From Schoenoplectus triqueter (lineage: Eukaryota > Streptophyta > Magnoliopsida > Poales > Cyperaceae), in contig CAXKVV010000098.1 of the NCBI GenBank assembly GCA_964058805.1, positions 1 through 36,532 of the forward strand: a stretch of 36,532 nt of DNA. The letters are read 5' to 3'. The notes under the pieces are model-generated. The model saw only the letters and a program-made list of their open reading frames with translations. It did not search any database and was not told the origin of the DNA. Numbering within the stretch: position 1 is the stretch's first letter; every line of letters starts with the position of its first letter. Positions 9,720 through 21,700 of the stretch are shown here, in pieces. The translations under genes and the position numbers were made by a program.

Positions 9720-9729
9720 GTGAGTGTCC

Positions 9730-11624
9730 CTCCCCTTTCTCATCTGATTCTAGATTTTTACTCCAGAATAAAGCTGAGTGGACCTTAGTGGGTGTTTACT
9801 GTTATTACAGCTTTAATTCGATTTCTTTTTTAGTGGCATGGAAGTTGAAACTGATTTCTCTACACTTAATTTGTTTTATCAGGGCAGGACTTTAATTTGT
9901 CAAGGATTTATCATTTGACCCTCTGACTTGTAGTGATGTCTATTAAATATCATCAGGTAATTTCACACCTCAGAAAATTTCACTTCTACTACCAGAAAAT
10001 CTTGTTTCTAATGGAAAATCATCTCTCAAATTGACTGATGAATTGGGGATGAATTGGAAAGGACAATTTCATCTCTGTTGAAAAATAAGGATTCTCCAGT
10101 GTCTTTTTCTGCTAGGGAAGTTGACAAGAAATATGGACAAGGAAGTAACTAAAAATGCAGGTCGGGGCCCTACAAGCTCTTTGAATGAATAGTGGAAAAT
10201 AGAGGAACTTAAAGGTGATCTAATCTAACAGGAATCTACTTTTATATATATTCTCTGCAGAAAATGTACCTAGCTACTTTTATATATAAGGATTATTTTC
10301 GGTGTAAAAACTTATGTGAAGAATTTTTTGTTGGTAAAACTTATAAAACCAGATACTAGGTTCTTATGCTACTAGATATAAAACTTTAATTCTATTTAAT
10401 TAACTATTAGCGGTCCATCGATTGCTACATAAAAAAAAAACTTACAAAACCATATGTTTCACCAAAAAAATTCTTACCATCCCAGAATCTTAGTTTAAAA
10501 GAACGAACTCATTCTGTATCAAAATTCAGAATTGCATTTATTGATTATTTTTCTTTGCTGTAAGTTACTAGTAATAAACAGAAAGAGCAACCTAATTACC
10601 GTGTGCTAATAGGCGATGGAGAAAATGCAAAGCACAGATAATTGCAAACTTGCAATTATTTGAAGGAAGGTCCAAATGTCACTCCAGAGGTAGCAGTTCA
10701 ATTTACACAAAAAGACCCAAATTAAGTGACAAGGTATTAGATATGTCTTCTGAGGTTACGTGAAAAAAATATGCTACAATGTTGATGCACTTTTCTCTAT
10801 GTCAACTTGAGGACAAGTTGAATGTGAAGAGAGAGGTGATGTCCGTACCGGCAAGAGTGGTGGAGGCAGTGCCAGTGATCGGAGAGGAGGCGCAAAGGAA
10901 GTTAAATAGTGAGAAGACAATCGAGTTAAATGATTGTGGCAAAGGAATAATTGGTTCTGATGCTATGAATTGGGCTACGTTACCTTATAATCTAGCCACT
11001 CTCCTTTCTACTCCTTGATTTGCCACATTCACCTTATAACTTCAATTCTTGATATCATGAGGTCATGCTGGTATTAACCCAAATATACTATAGCACATAA
11101 GCACAACAAAGAAGTGGACAGTGGCATTAGATGTATTGTTGTATCTTATAAATTTCTCTTGAATCAGATATACTGCTGTAATTGAAAAGAGTTTCTGACT
11201 TTGGAAAAATGTTGCTTTGGAGTAGAAAAGCCATCATTTTGGGTTTTAATCTTTTGTAAATTTGTGAGAGTACTCGAGAAGTCTGAAGATGAATTAAATA
11301 AACCAGAAGAAATATTTTTGATCCGATTTTTACAACTTCGACTATAATTATCTCTCCGTCTCACTAGCTAAAGAGCTAATTATGGCTGTTATTAGAAAAA
11401 GAAAAGGGAATTACTGTATTTCAATTCTCCTTGGCCTATTTGTTGAGAAATGAATAATCAGAGAGTAATCACGTAACACAAAAAAAGAAAAAAAAATTAA
11501 GAACAAGAACATATAGATTTTTTACGTGGAAAACTCTCAAGAAGAAGAAAACTCACGATCGCTGCCAAATTAGTTTTCACTAATACTTAAAGTTCGGTTA
11601 CAAACATAATTACATTGGGATTAT
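9730..11624. other. degenerate gene-like region, no intact gene
   Basis: Several short frames look protein-like but are broken by stops. They are around 9990-10080 (LPENLVSNGKSSLKL), 10090-10160 (KNKDSPVSFSAREVDKKYG) and the plus frame 10779-11018, which contains DKLNVKREVMSVPARVVEAV. I recognise none of them. The composition suggests the remains of a gene or of a transposon coding region that has decayed. Confidence 0.3.
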
Positions 11625-12097
11625 GTATATATATATACCCACGCGTTGCAGCAGAATTTTTTATTTAAATATTAAAATATTATAAGATAAAAAAATCACG
11701 TTTATCTAATATTAAATTATAAATTCATTAAATTATAGAGAAAACATATAATAAAGACTATATTTAATTTTGGACAAGATTTTTGCACAATATGAGTTAA
11801 TGATTCATGATTTTTATGGTAAAAAAGTAAATTATTCTAACATATATTATCACCATTAATTTCTTACCAAATATGCACAAGGTTGTTAAATAAAAAAATA
11901 AAAGTTATGAAAATAATAATATATAAGGGAAAGAAATGGAGAGAAAGAGAGGATTAATGGATGTGATCACATACTTTTGATCATCTATCAATAAATATTA
12001 TCCTTCTAATTGAGGAATAAAATGAATATAATAAAAATTTATCATGACAAAAAATAGACCCTCCAATTCTTAAATGTTTTATATAATAGTATAAATA
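11625..12097 (-). mobile_element. non-autonomous Helitron, copy 1 (degenerate ends)
   Basis: This is the same ~470-bp family as 12963-13432, 17380-17844 and 26294-26763, in reverse orientation. On the minus strand it runs from an eroded 5' end (TATACTATTATATAAAAC) through GAGGGTC and TGATCACAT to AATTCTGCTGCAACGCGTGG at the 3' end. The terminal TC and CTAG are mutated, so this is an older copy. It has no coding capacity. Confidence 0.75.
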
Positions 12098-12962
12098 GAA
12101 ACAAACTTATAAACCCTAAACCTTAATCTGAGTCATCGATGAAAGAATTTCAATATAATTTGACTTTTTAGAAATATTTTTTTCCGGAGGGCTGCCGCCC
12201 CCTGTCAGCTGTCGCATACTCCTAGAATCAGACCACGTACATAACACTATTCAATCCAACCCATTCTCACTCGTTGAGCTTGAGCTGAACTCCTGGAAAT
12301 GATCAACAAATAAGACCCTTTTAAAATGCATTTCTTATAAACAATTTTGCAACATCGTGCTGATGCTTGAATAATGGTGCACGTATAGTTGTACAACACA
12401 ATATTTTTTAGAATGAGCTTACTAATTTGTTGGAAAATTTTCCCAATTCAACTTGTATAATGTTACAGCGAACATAATGGTTATACAATTAAAATATTTT
12501 AGAGTCCATGGTTTTGACCATTTTGACAGAACATACAAGGATTTGACCAGATAAGCTGATAATGGATTTAGCATGACATTTTGAGTCCAACACCAAACCT
12601 AACGGAGAATCCAGGAAATTAAATCTGTTTATTCAGAAAACCTATTCGTCAAACTCAAAACAGGTTCGATTGTCCAAGTAAAATCGAAATCTGAAGGACT
12701 TGAAAAAAATATATATGAGAACACAATGATAAATAAAAGGTAAAGAAAACACTTCTGTTAGCTCAAAATGGAACGCAAATTTACTAGGTTGTCTTTAACC
12801 AATTCAACTTTTTGAGTTTATTTTCAATTATTAATATGTATACCAAAATACCCTTGCCTTCATAACACAGCTCTCGCATACAGCTGTTACTTATGTAGGA
12901 TCAAAGAATATTGTTCTGAAAACATGAGCTATTCATTCATCTCAAATGAAATGCCATGGAAA
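12098..12962. other. intergenic between two converging Helitron copies
   Basis: No gene is seen. The region is AT-rich, with a small G+C-rich patch near 12184-12215. Confidence 0.4.
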
Positions 12963-13432
12963 TCTATACTATTATATAAAGCATCTAAGAATTAGAGGGT
13001 CCATTTTTTGTCATTGTAAATTTTTATTATACTCATTTTATCCCTCAATTAGACGGATAATATTTATTGTTGGTTGATCGAACGTATGTGATCGCGTCCA
13101 TTAATCCCCTCTTTCTCTCCATTTATTTCCCTTATATACTATTATTTCCATAATTTTTGTTTTTTATTTAGCAACTTTGTGCATATTTGGTAAAGAATTA
13201 ATGGTGATAATATATGTTAGAATAATTTACTTTTCTTTCCATAAAAATTATGAATCATTAACTCATATTGTGCAAAAATCTCATCCAAAATTAAATATAG
13301 TCTTTATTATATGTTTTCTGTATAATTTGGTGAATTTATAATTTAATATTAGATAAATGTGAATTTTTTTATCTTATAATATTTTAATGTTTAAATAAAA
13401 AATTCTGCTGCAACGCGCGGGTATATAACTAG
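12963..13432 (+). mobile_element. non-autonomous Helitron, copy 2
   Basis: A 470-bp element begins TCTATACTATTATATAAAGC and ends CGCGCGGGTATATAACTAG. It is inserted between A and T, with no target duplication. The TC start, CTAG end, GC-rich subterminal word and A/T insertion site are the defining Helitron features. By eye it differs from copy 4 at about 14 positions, roughly 97% identity. There is no Rep/helicase, so it depends on an autonomous partner elsewhere. It ends about 200 bp beyond the 3' end of the lumenal-protein gene. Confidence 0.85.
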
Positions 13433-13473
13433 TATTAACTAAAATACAAGTGGAAAATATACCAACTCTAGAT

Positions 13474-13549
13474 CAACACTTTCACTGCCAAAGGCCCAAT
13501 TCTTGCAACCGGATCGTAGCTACCTGAAATTTAGAAACCGTCTGAACAA
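13474..13549. repeat. 76-bp direct repeat, copy A
   Basis: CAACACTTTCACTGCCAAAG... through ...ACCGTCTGAACAA. It is repeated at 14271-14346 with three substitutions. The two copies bracket the last exon of the predicted lumenal-protein gene. Confidence 0.9.
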
Positions 13550-13633
13550 AAAGAACTCGAAGTGACAAATATTGTTTATCTAGAACAAGTAATTGAGCAC
13601 AACTCTGTGGGAAATCCACATTACATTGCATCT

Positions 13634-15335
13634 CTAAAAAGAGGTTTCAACCAACTTCGGTTGCCCCTTGTTGTCTGGGCTAGGTACCTTTTTCTCCTCT
13701 GGCAATTTGTTCCCATCTTTGTTCTCTAATTTCAGCAACTTTTCCTCCTTTGGCGATTTACTCCCATCTTTGTTTCCTAAGTTCGGCAACTTCTTCTCCT
13801 TTGGCAATTTACTGCCATCTTTGTTTTCGAATTTTGGAAGCTTTTTTTCTTCTCCTGGAGCAGCCTTTTCTTTCCTTTTTAGACCAGCCTTCTCTCTGAG
13901 TTGTTCAAGTTTCTCCATTATTTTTCTTCTGATTTCTGGTTTTGCAATTCGAGCATCTGCTGGTTCAGTTTGAATGAAGGATGTGAGAAGAAGTGTACTC
14001 CTAACACATAACAAGGCATCTCTACGTGATATATTGCTTCCACCATTTAGACTAACTTTTGGAGTAATCTTTTCAAGCTGCCAAGGTAGAAAAGAAAATT
14101 TGAATGCAAATAAGGCATTATTTTCCAGATTGGACTTAGATCCATGTGCATTATTATTCCTCACTTGGACCATTAATAATAAATCCACCCACCAACCACC
14201 CCTAAGAAAAAAGAAAAAAAAACACTGTAATTATACTTAAACCCGATCCCTCTTCCATATTTCATAATTTCAACACTTTCACTGCCAAAGGCCCAATTCT
14301 TGCAACTAGATCATAGCTACCTGAAATTTAGAAACCGTCTGAACAATTTCTGGTACTAGTTTTTAAGAATTCGAGTAAAAGTTCTCCTCAGCTAAGGTGC
14401 AAAAGCGTCTTTCTAAACAAAATTATTGGAAAAGATTTTCTCAGTCTAACAATAAAATAGTTTTTAATCACATTTTTGCAAGTAAATAAAATAGTCCTGA
14501 ACCGTAGAACTATCAGGAGGATTAACAGAACAGTCTAATACTTCAATCTTGCTGCAAGCAGCAGCAGCCATTCTTCCGGTTCATATAAAGAGTTGAATAT
14601 TGATAACATTCTGTACTATTTGCAAAAATAGATAAGTGTGGTTAAAATGCCATCACCAAGGACAAGATGATCAATCACTCAATTATACTATTAGTTTACA
14701 TCACATCAAACCCCAAACTTGTACCTGTCAATATTTAAGTTTTTACCAAATAGGATCGAAAAGATTTCTCATCAGGATATAGCACAATGTACCTTTCATC
14801 TCACTTTTGTAATGGCTGATCAAAATTATAATTTGTAAACATGCATTAAGTAGTATTTTAGAAGTGCAGGGTATTATTTGCAAATATGATCAAGTAGCTG
14901 GTGCTATTTGTAAACAAACATTGGATATGTCCAACAAAAATGGCTGCTGTCTCAACAGTTCAGTAAAGCAATTCCAGGGAGATCTCCAATCAAAGCTTAC
15001 TTGTTTTTTCAAGGATATGTCCCAGATTAACCCGACTTAACAAATCACAACGAGCATTTACCATTTTGTGCACACTTTTTCTTAATCATGCCAGAGATCC
15101 ATTTAAAACAGCTTTCCAAAGTGAAACAATCACTCCCTCTTGATCATTTATACCAAATAAAAAAAATACATTGCGACATTGACCAGAAAAGCGAGTAAAA
15201 AAAAAAGATCGATCCAAGGACACAGATCTGGTCGTTTACCTGGAGAGAAGCTTGGGGTTTGAGCGGAGAGTTTTTCCTGATTGCGAAGCAAGGTAGTGAA
15301 GGAGTGGTGTTCAGCTTGAGAGAAGAAAACGCCAT
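13634..15335 (-). CDS. predicted thylakoid-lumen protein, two exons (join 15335-15240, 14077-13634)
   Basis: The minus-strand gene model encodes 179 residues. Exon 1 (15240-15335, 32 codons) starts MAFSSLKLNTTPSL, a Ser/Thr-rich plastid transit peptide, and ends CTCCAG/GTAAAC. Exon 2 (13634-14077) follows a pyrimidine-rich acceptor (CTACCTTGGCAG) in the same phase 0. Residues 49-74 form a second targeting signal: SRRDALL, a hydrophobic stretch (53-67) and an ADA cleavage-type site, as in twin-arginine (Tat) substrates of the thylakoid lumen. Residues 75-99 (IAKPEIRRKIMEKLEQL...) form a basic amphipathic helix. The tail (110-173) is four 17-residue Lys/Glu-rich repeats marked by NKDG. The intron is 1162 nt and contains a 76-bp direct repeat. 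The function is unknown and I assign no family. Exon phasing and bipartite targeting make the model strong, although an extra small exon cannot be excluded. Confidence 0.8.
13660..13849 (-). repeat. in-frame 51-bp coding repeat (four units)
   Basis: The C-terminal tail of the predicted lumenal protein consists of four units with NKDG at residues 117, 134 and 151 and NKG at 168, an exact 17-codon period. Each unit has the pattern (E)KKLPxxxNKDGxKxPK. The last unit is the most diverged. The period is a multiple of 3, so unit number can change without a frameshift. Confidence 0.85.
14078..15239 (-). other. intron of the lumenal-protein gene
   Basis: Minus-strand GT...AG intron: donor GTAAAC at 15239, acceptor TTGGCAG ending at 14078. 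It is AT-rich with no internal gene. Copy B of the 76-bp direct repeat lies about 195 bp upstream of exon 2 in the sense direction. Confidence 0.7.
14271..14346. repeat. 76-bp direct repeat, copy B
   Basis: Same orientation as copy A at 13474-13549, offset 797 bp, with three differences. It lies inside the intron of the lumenal-protein gene. Confidence 0.9.
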
Positions 15336-15616
15336 TGGTATCCGATTGACCGTTGACCTTCTCTTCTCTGTGGTCCAGTGGAGAAGTGGATCAGTTGATC
15401 AAGGCACACTACTTAGCTTTGTTTATTTGCTTGTGAAGAAAAAGACCACGAAAAAAGAAGCATCTCCGAGCTGTAAACTTGTGATGTATCTTGATTTTGA
15501 TTCTGGTCTCTGGAGGAGGTAGACCCCATCGGATTGGGCCGTCAGGCCGTGCCCATGTTTTTATGATGGATAATCAGATCCAACAAACAAATTATCAAGG
15601 AGGGGCAACTATATCT

Positions 15617-15941
15617 AGAGGTGGCAATCGGGCGGGTCGGGTCGGGTTCGGGTTCGGGTCGGACGGGTCGGGTCAGTTTGACTTTCTAGAAGAAATCGGG
15701 TCGGGCCGGGTCGGGTCAGGGTCAGGTCGGGTCGGATCAATTTACATGTTGTGTTTTTTCAGATCGTTGATAAATTTCGATTGGTTTGAAGGCCATTTGA
15801 TCTCGGGTCGGGTCGGGTCGGGTCGGGTTCGGATCGGGTCGGATCAGTTTGACTTTCTTAAAAAATTGGGTCGGGTCGGGTTCGGGTCCGGGCGGGTCGG
15901 GCGGGTTTGTCGGGTCGGGTCGGGTTCTGCCACCTCTAAGT
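15617..15941. mobile_element. hAT-type MITE rich in GGGTCGG, with 8-bp target duplication
   Basis: A 325-bp element starts AGAGGTGGCAATCGGGCGGG and ends CTGCCACCTCTAAGT. It is flanked on both sides by CTATATCT (15609-15616 and 15942-15949), an exact 8-bp duplication as made by hAT transposases. The right end has four extra bases relative to the left. The interior is largely GGGTCGGGTCGGGTTCGG repeats. Open frames across it are repeat translations. It sits about 280 bp upstream of the start codon of the lumenal-protein gene, so it may lie in its promoter. Confidence 0.8.
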
Positions 15942-15949
15942 CTATATCT

Positions 15950-17379
15950 TACGAACTTCGATTGTAAATTATTTACTAAAATGTAACGTTGTCACTTCTA
16001 GTTGTAATTTCGGGGATGAATTTATAAATAATTTTCTAAATTATTGTGGTAATTCTAATTATAATTTCACAAATTAAGAGTATTTGTAAATATAACAATC
16101 TTTTTAAATTAGTATATCTTTCAAAAAACAATCATAGCAACATTTACAATGAATTGCAAGTGTTAGTATATTTCTTTCCTGTGTGTTAAATGAACAAGTT
16201 ATTGGAAAGATAATTATTTTTTACAATTTTATTTATATGCACGTATTATTAGTACTGTAAAAAGAATTAATGAATTATCGTGTTATGTGATTTTTTTCTA
16301 AATGGCGTTGAATATATAAAATAAATGGAAAAATTTTAATTGTTGTTACTTGTTGAAGTTATTAGTTCTATTGCGTCAGCTCAAATACAAACTAATGACA
16401 TATTTTAGGATCATTCTTCCATGAGAAAAAAGCAGGTTTGCATAATTGGAAGTGGAGAATATAAAGATCAATATATGGACATAATATAAAGTTGGAGCGT
16501 GCTAACTGTAGTCTTATAAATATCCCCCACCTTCATATAGGTTGTATGAATATTTGTATAAAATATAAGAACATCTCTCAGGTATAAATATTTGGAGCAG
16601 ACAAAAAATTATTATTGAAGATGATGACCATCCATCTGATAATTCTAATAACTAATTAAGCACATGCAAATAAATTAAATAATATTTTAGGATTAAGTAT
16701 GTGCTAAAACGCACCATTTTTTTAACATACACAATAATTATGAGTATATTTTATTTTTAGTATGAATATCAACGATAACAAGTATGAATGTCTCGAACAG
16801 ACTAAAAATCATTCATAATAATGATAAGCGTCCTAAACTCTACACATTCAGCCTTTCATTCAAAAAACGTGAACTACAATTATGAGTGTTCATACTTGAA
16901 ATGACTATTGTTCATATCTAATTAATAAGATATTCATATTTAGCTACTGAGGTATTAATATCTTATTGTGGAATACAAAGACTTATTAAAAATAAAAATA
17001 TTGTTGAAAATGAAAAGCTAAAAGATAAAACAGTTGAGGAATATATTTGAAAATAGAAATATTGCTGAAATGAGAAGTTGAAATAGAAAATAGTTGGAGC
17101 AAAAATCCGAAAAAAATTATGGGAGAAGCGTGGTCTATGCAATTTAGATGTGAGTTATGTTGCGTGAGTTGTAAAGTACAAATAGAGTACGAATTATAAA
17201 AAGATTTGTCCTCCTAATTGAATCCAAACCGCTGAACCCATCAATTCAAAGGCTCTCAGCTTCAAATCGATGAGAAGCCTCCATTTATCCCCCTCTTTTA
17301 GGGAAAGTTATTATTGGCTGAGTCTATTTTTTCCTCTTCATTATGTTGAGGAGCAATTTTCTTCATGTGTTTCAATAAA
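15950..17379. other. intergenic, AT-rich, no gene seen
   Basis: No credible reading frame, repeat or RNA gene was recognised in this stretch. Confidence 0.5.
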
Positions 17380-17844
17380 CTAGCTATATATGTGCTGTTG
17401 CAGACTCTTTTATTTAAATATTAAAATATTATAAGATAAAAAAATTCATATTTATTTAATATTAAATTATAAATTCACCAAATTATAGAGAAAACTTATA
17501 ATAAATACTATATTTAATCTTGGATGAGATTTTTACACAATATGAATTAATGATTCATAATTTTTATGGCAAGAAAAGTAAATTATTCTAACATATATTA
17601 TCATCATTAATTTCTTACCAAATATGCACAAGGTTACTAAATAAAAATAATAATGTTATGGAAATAATAGTATATATGGGAAAAATGGAGAGAAAGAGGA
17701 GATCAATGGACGCGATCACATACGTTCGATCAACCAAAAATAAATATTATACGTCCAATTGAGTGATAAAATGGGTATAATAAAAAATTACTATGACAAA
17801 AAATGGACCCTCCAATTCTTAGATGCTTTATATAATAGTATAGA
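17380..17844 (-). mobile_element. non-autonomous Helitron, copy 3
   Basis: On the minus strand this 465-bp copy begins TCTATACTATTATATAAAGC and ends CACATATATAGCTAG, again between A and T. Its 3' subterminal word is diverged (CTGCAACAGCACA instead of CTGCAACGCGCGGG), but the body aligns throughout with the other copies. It has no coding capacity. Confidence 0.85.
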
Positions 17845-18303
17845 TTAAGGTCCAACCCTTCTACAAAAATGGTTATTCTCTGTTGCGCCGAACCGTAGAA
17901 ACGTACAAAACCGTTGGTCACATATTTAATAGATAATCTTTTATTTATGATTTGAAAATTAATATTTATGTAAGATAATATCCTCTTTATAAATATATAG
18001 CTAGCATACGTTAAAAAGTTGGCTGATTTTTTTTAATATAAATATGTAAAGTTTGATTGCTTCAACTCTACCATATTGTCTCCCTTCATTATAAAAGGAA
18101 ATAAGATAATATATATCGCAGCTCAATTATGTTGTTCTGATTTGTAATTCTACATATCCAACATGTAATTTTTTTTTAGAATCATATGAAAATTAAAAAT
18201 TCAAATCACTTATATATGGTGTATTACTACCGTCTACTGTATACACTTATTTTTGTGGTTTCATATGTGTAGGACAATGCTATAGCTGACATTACTAAAC
18301 ACT
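17845..18303. other. intergenic, no gene seen
   Basis: AT-rich with no recognisable feature between the Helitron and the hAT-type MITE. Confidence 0.45.
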
Positions 18304-18311
18304 GATGCGTG

Positions 18312-18692
18312 TAGGGGTGTCAATTATTGATCTAATCCGATGGATTAATTCGATTCGATCTGAACCTAATCCGATCTGACATGATCCGAAGATAAATTGG
18401 TCGACTATGGGTTTAATTTTTGTTGATCCAAATCGTGTTCGGGTCAACCCGATCCTACCCGATTAATTATGTTTTTTGAAATAATTTATGATTTAGTACT
18501 AATTAAAGTTTAAATATAAACTAATTATATACTAATTAAGATTAATTATAAATTAATTAATATTTTATTATTCAAAATTATATAAAAAATTAATAAATTA
18601 TAATTATTTTACACAGATTGGATCAAGTTAGAATCGGATTAAAAAAATAATAAAATAATATAACCCGACCCGATCCATTGACATAGACCCTA
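18312..18692. mobile_element. hAT-type MITE with 8-bp target duplication
   Basis: The ends are TAGGGGTGTCAAT and ATTGACATAGACCCTA, inverted repeats differing by a 3-bp indel. The flanks are GATGCGTG (18304-18311) and GATGCATG (18693-18700), an 8-bp duplication with one substitution. The interior begins with GATCTGA/CCGATC words, then an AT-rich core with TTTAGTACTAATTAAAG and ATATACTAATTAAGATTAAT. The same core occurs in the element at 32493, so they are one family. Non-coding, 381 bp. Confidence 0.85.
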
Positions 18693-18700
18693 GATGCATG

Positions 18701-21700
18701 AGTTTCATTCCTGAATATATCATGTTTCTGAAAATAACTGAAATAGCATTTCGTAAGCACATCGGTGGCATGATTCATTCCACAAGTATATAATATATCC
18801 CAAATTGTGATTTTTTTTTGTGGTTTTACGAGTTATTGATTGATTAATTATAGTTAACATCAGACGTCACCGCTTGAAAATGACTCGCCAAATTATACAG
18901 AGAGAAAAACAATATCAAAGTCAGCCAAACTGTTACTATCACTGTTTTGAAATAGTCAACATGCATTTTTTTATTGCGCTCATTCAAATAATTAACTTAA
19001 ATAATTGAACGAAGCTGATCAGAGCATATCCACTGAGAATAATAACTTCGGAAATGTTGTGGAAATTTTGTAATTTTGCTAAAAAGGAGTGATAATTACA
19101 TATTTTAGACTACTCCGAATTTGAGGAAGAAGAAAAGGATGAGATGGAAAAGAAAGAGAAAATGGGTTAAGTTTTAAACCTTCACATTTGAGGGAATGAA
19201 TGACGAAGAAATTAATAGAGGATTCCTCTATCATCTCCTATTACTTAATAATCTCCTTTATTTTAAACTCCGAACTAAGATTAAAGATTATTTTTCTCCC
19301 TCTTTTCTTTCTCTCCCTCCCTTTAACTTCCTCTATTCAACTCGGAAGCACACTCTTGTCTGCATGATTTATTTGCACCAGTTAAAAATACTTTTAGAAA
19401 AATAAGTAGTCTTTGAAAAAGTATTTATACAGTGCAAATAAAGTGTACAGATTTTAGGATGCAAAAATAACATATCTTTGACTTTGTTAAGAATCTCTAA
19501 ATTGACCCTATATTCTTAGGTACAGTATTTCATACTGACCCCATAATTAATAACTCCATATCTTAAATAACATTAATTTTGGAATTGTTGGGGAAGTATA
19601 ATAATAATTTTTTATTTTAATTACATCTCAACGGTTGTAAATTTTTAGAGGAAAATCCTTCAAATTTTACGAAGTGTAATTTACTCCATGAACTGTGGCT
19701 CGGGAAATTGAGAGAAATTGGTCAATAGATCCAATCATCCAGAATGACTTTCTCTTCCTATTACATGGAATTAGTAAGTTGACGAGATAAGATTCAAAAT
19801 AGATTTTAAATGCCAATTATGATCATTATCTTCGTTTTGGTTTGGATTTTCTTTAATAGTAACTGATTTATGGTACAAATTTATACTTGATACATTTAGC
19901 AATTCGTGTGAAAATTATTGCATAACTTCTTAAAACTAGAGAAAACAAATTCTAAGATGATTGCATCGTCCGTACTCGTCGTACATCATCATTTGTTCCG
20001 TGCTGGTGATGAGTTATAATATAAAATAAACTTGTTGTTGATTCTCATCATTTTATTAAGAACTAATTCGGCCCAATAAGAAATTATTAGATCATGCATT
20101 AATATTTTTTCTTCAAATTTCAATGACATTTTTCTTATATATATATATATATAATATTTTTTGTGGATGACCATTGGTAAGAAAGAAAGTCAAATTGACA
20201 AATGACATATCTATGTTTTCTATGAAGGCATTAATGAAGTACAATAATGAAGCTAGTTTGCAATTTAATGTCAAAAAATAAATTAAAGAGAGCAAAGAAA
20301 AAGAACACAAAACATAATAGATCAAATTCGGCTATAATAAATTTATGTTTCTAGATCTCACAACTATCAGATTATTGAGTTGTGTCAAGTCACTAAATAA
20401 AATATATATGTATAATGGTAAAATTTTGGTCCCTTACAGTAAGTAAACATACAGCCGTCGATCAAAGAAAATAAGTAAAAGCTCTAATGAACAAATCCCA
20501 CGGAGAAAACACTCAACAATCATTCTGATCTAACACATTAAAGATGTAGAGAAATAATCTTAAAACTATAATAAATCATATAAAAGTTTTTAAGGTTTAA
20601 CAATGAGGATAGAGGAGAAAAGCAACATATCAATTCCTTGATATATCTATAACAAGATGCAATATTGAAAAATAAATCAACATTGTTTATTGTAATTGCT
20701 GTGGAATCCGTTGTAATTGATTAATTCAACCCAATTCTGTGTTAAAGATGTTTACTATTATCTGTTACAACGGTTATGCCCTACTAATTCAATTTGATTA
20801 TTTTATCCTCCAGAATAATCTTATCACTTTATTATTTGCTAATCTTGATCTAATCTTCAAAAATCCTATAACTTTCACCAAGTCACATGTTTTTCTCTTT
20901 TGACTTTATATTTTGTATTTTCAATCTCAAAAGAAAGTATCAAATTCAATTATAATTATTTTTCAAATTTTATCAAATAAAAAAAATAAAATTATTTACA
21001 ACAATAATTTACACAATAATTTGTCGGTCTATAGTTTAATTATAATTCTAAACTCAAATAAATTAATTGTAAAAATATATATATTTACATTAAACTTTTT
21101 ACTATTTCTAATATACTAGAATTTTTTCTAATAAATTTATTTGCAAATAAATAGTTATTTTACCATATTTTTTTTTGTTGTAAAACTGCATGAAATTGCC
21201 TAAGGGCTAAGGGCCATAAGTTTTTTAATCAACGCTTGCTTAGGACGTGCTTCACAAGAGCTGAAAAAGAGGGGAGGAAATGGGAGAAACAGTTAACTTC
21301 GATTTATTTTTTATTTATTTTTATTTTACTTACTGCTCAACATTTTAAAGAAAAAAGATAGAGATATTTTTTTTTGAAAGGTTGACAGCGGCTGTCAACA
21401 GTAAAAAAAAAGATATATTACATCATCTCTCCTTCAAATGTATTAATTTTGTACACTCCAATTTGGAGTGTAGATGACGTTGGGAACTAATTAATTTTTG
21501 ACACTCCTTCCATTCATGTCCTTCCTATTTCTCCTTCCCTCCCCTCCCCACCTAATAATTTCATGTCCTTCCTGTTCCTTCCTTCCTACTCACCTTAGTT
21601 TTTAGTCGGCAAATTAATACGAGCCCCATCTCTGACAAGCGAAGTAAAACAAAAGCAGAATAAAAATTAAATCAATTTAAAGAATTGACATTTGGTAGCG

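Noticed and set aside
12100..12125. Telomere-like word AAACCCTAAACC
   Set aside because: A single interstitial copy; not an array, and such words occur by chance or as promoter telo-boxes.
13668..14240. Plus-strand frames of 101 and 88 codons, Phe/Ser rich
   Set aside because: Antisense shadow of exon 2 of the lumenal-protein gene; the Phe/Ser richness mirrors Lys/Glu codons of the repeat tail.
15491..15967. 158-codon plus-strand frame rich in GRVGSG
   Set aside because: It spans the GGGTCGG-rich MITE with its target duplications; the protein-like string is repeat translation.
19196..21119. Frames of 60-76 codons rich in Ile, Asn, Tyr and Phe
   Set aside because: Expected by chance in AT-rich DNA; no conserved motif, start context or splice support.
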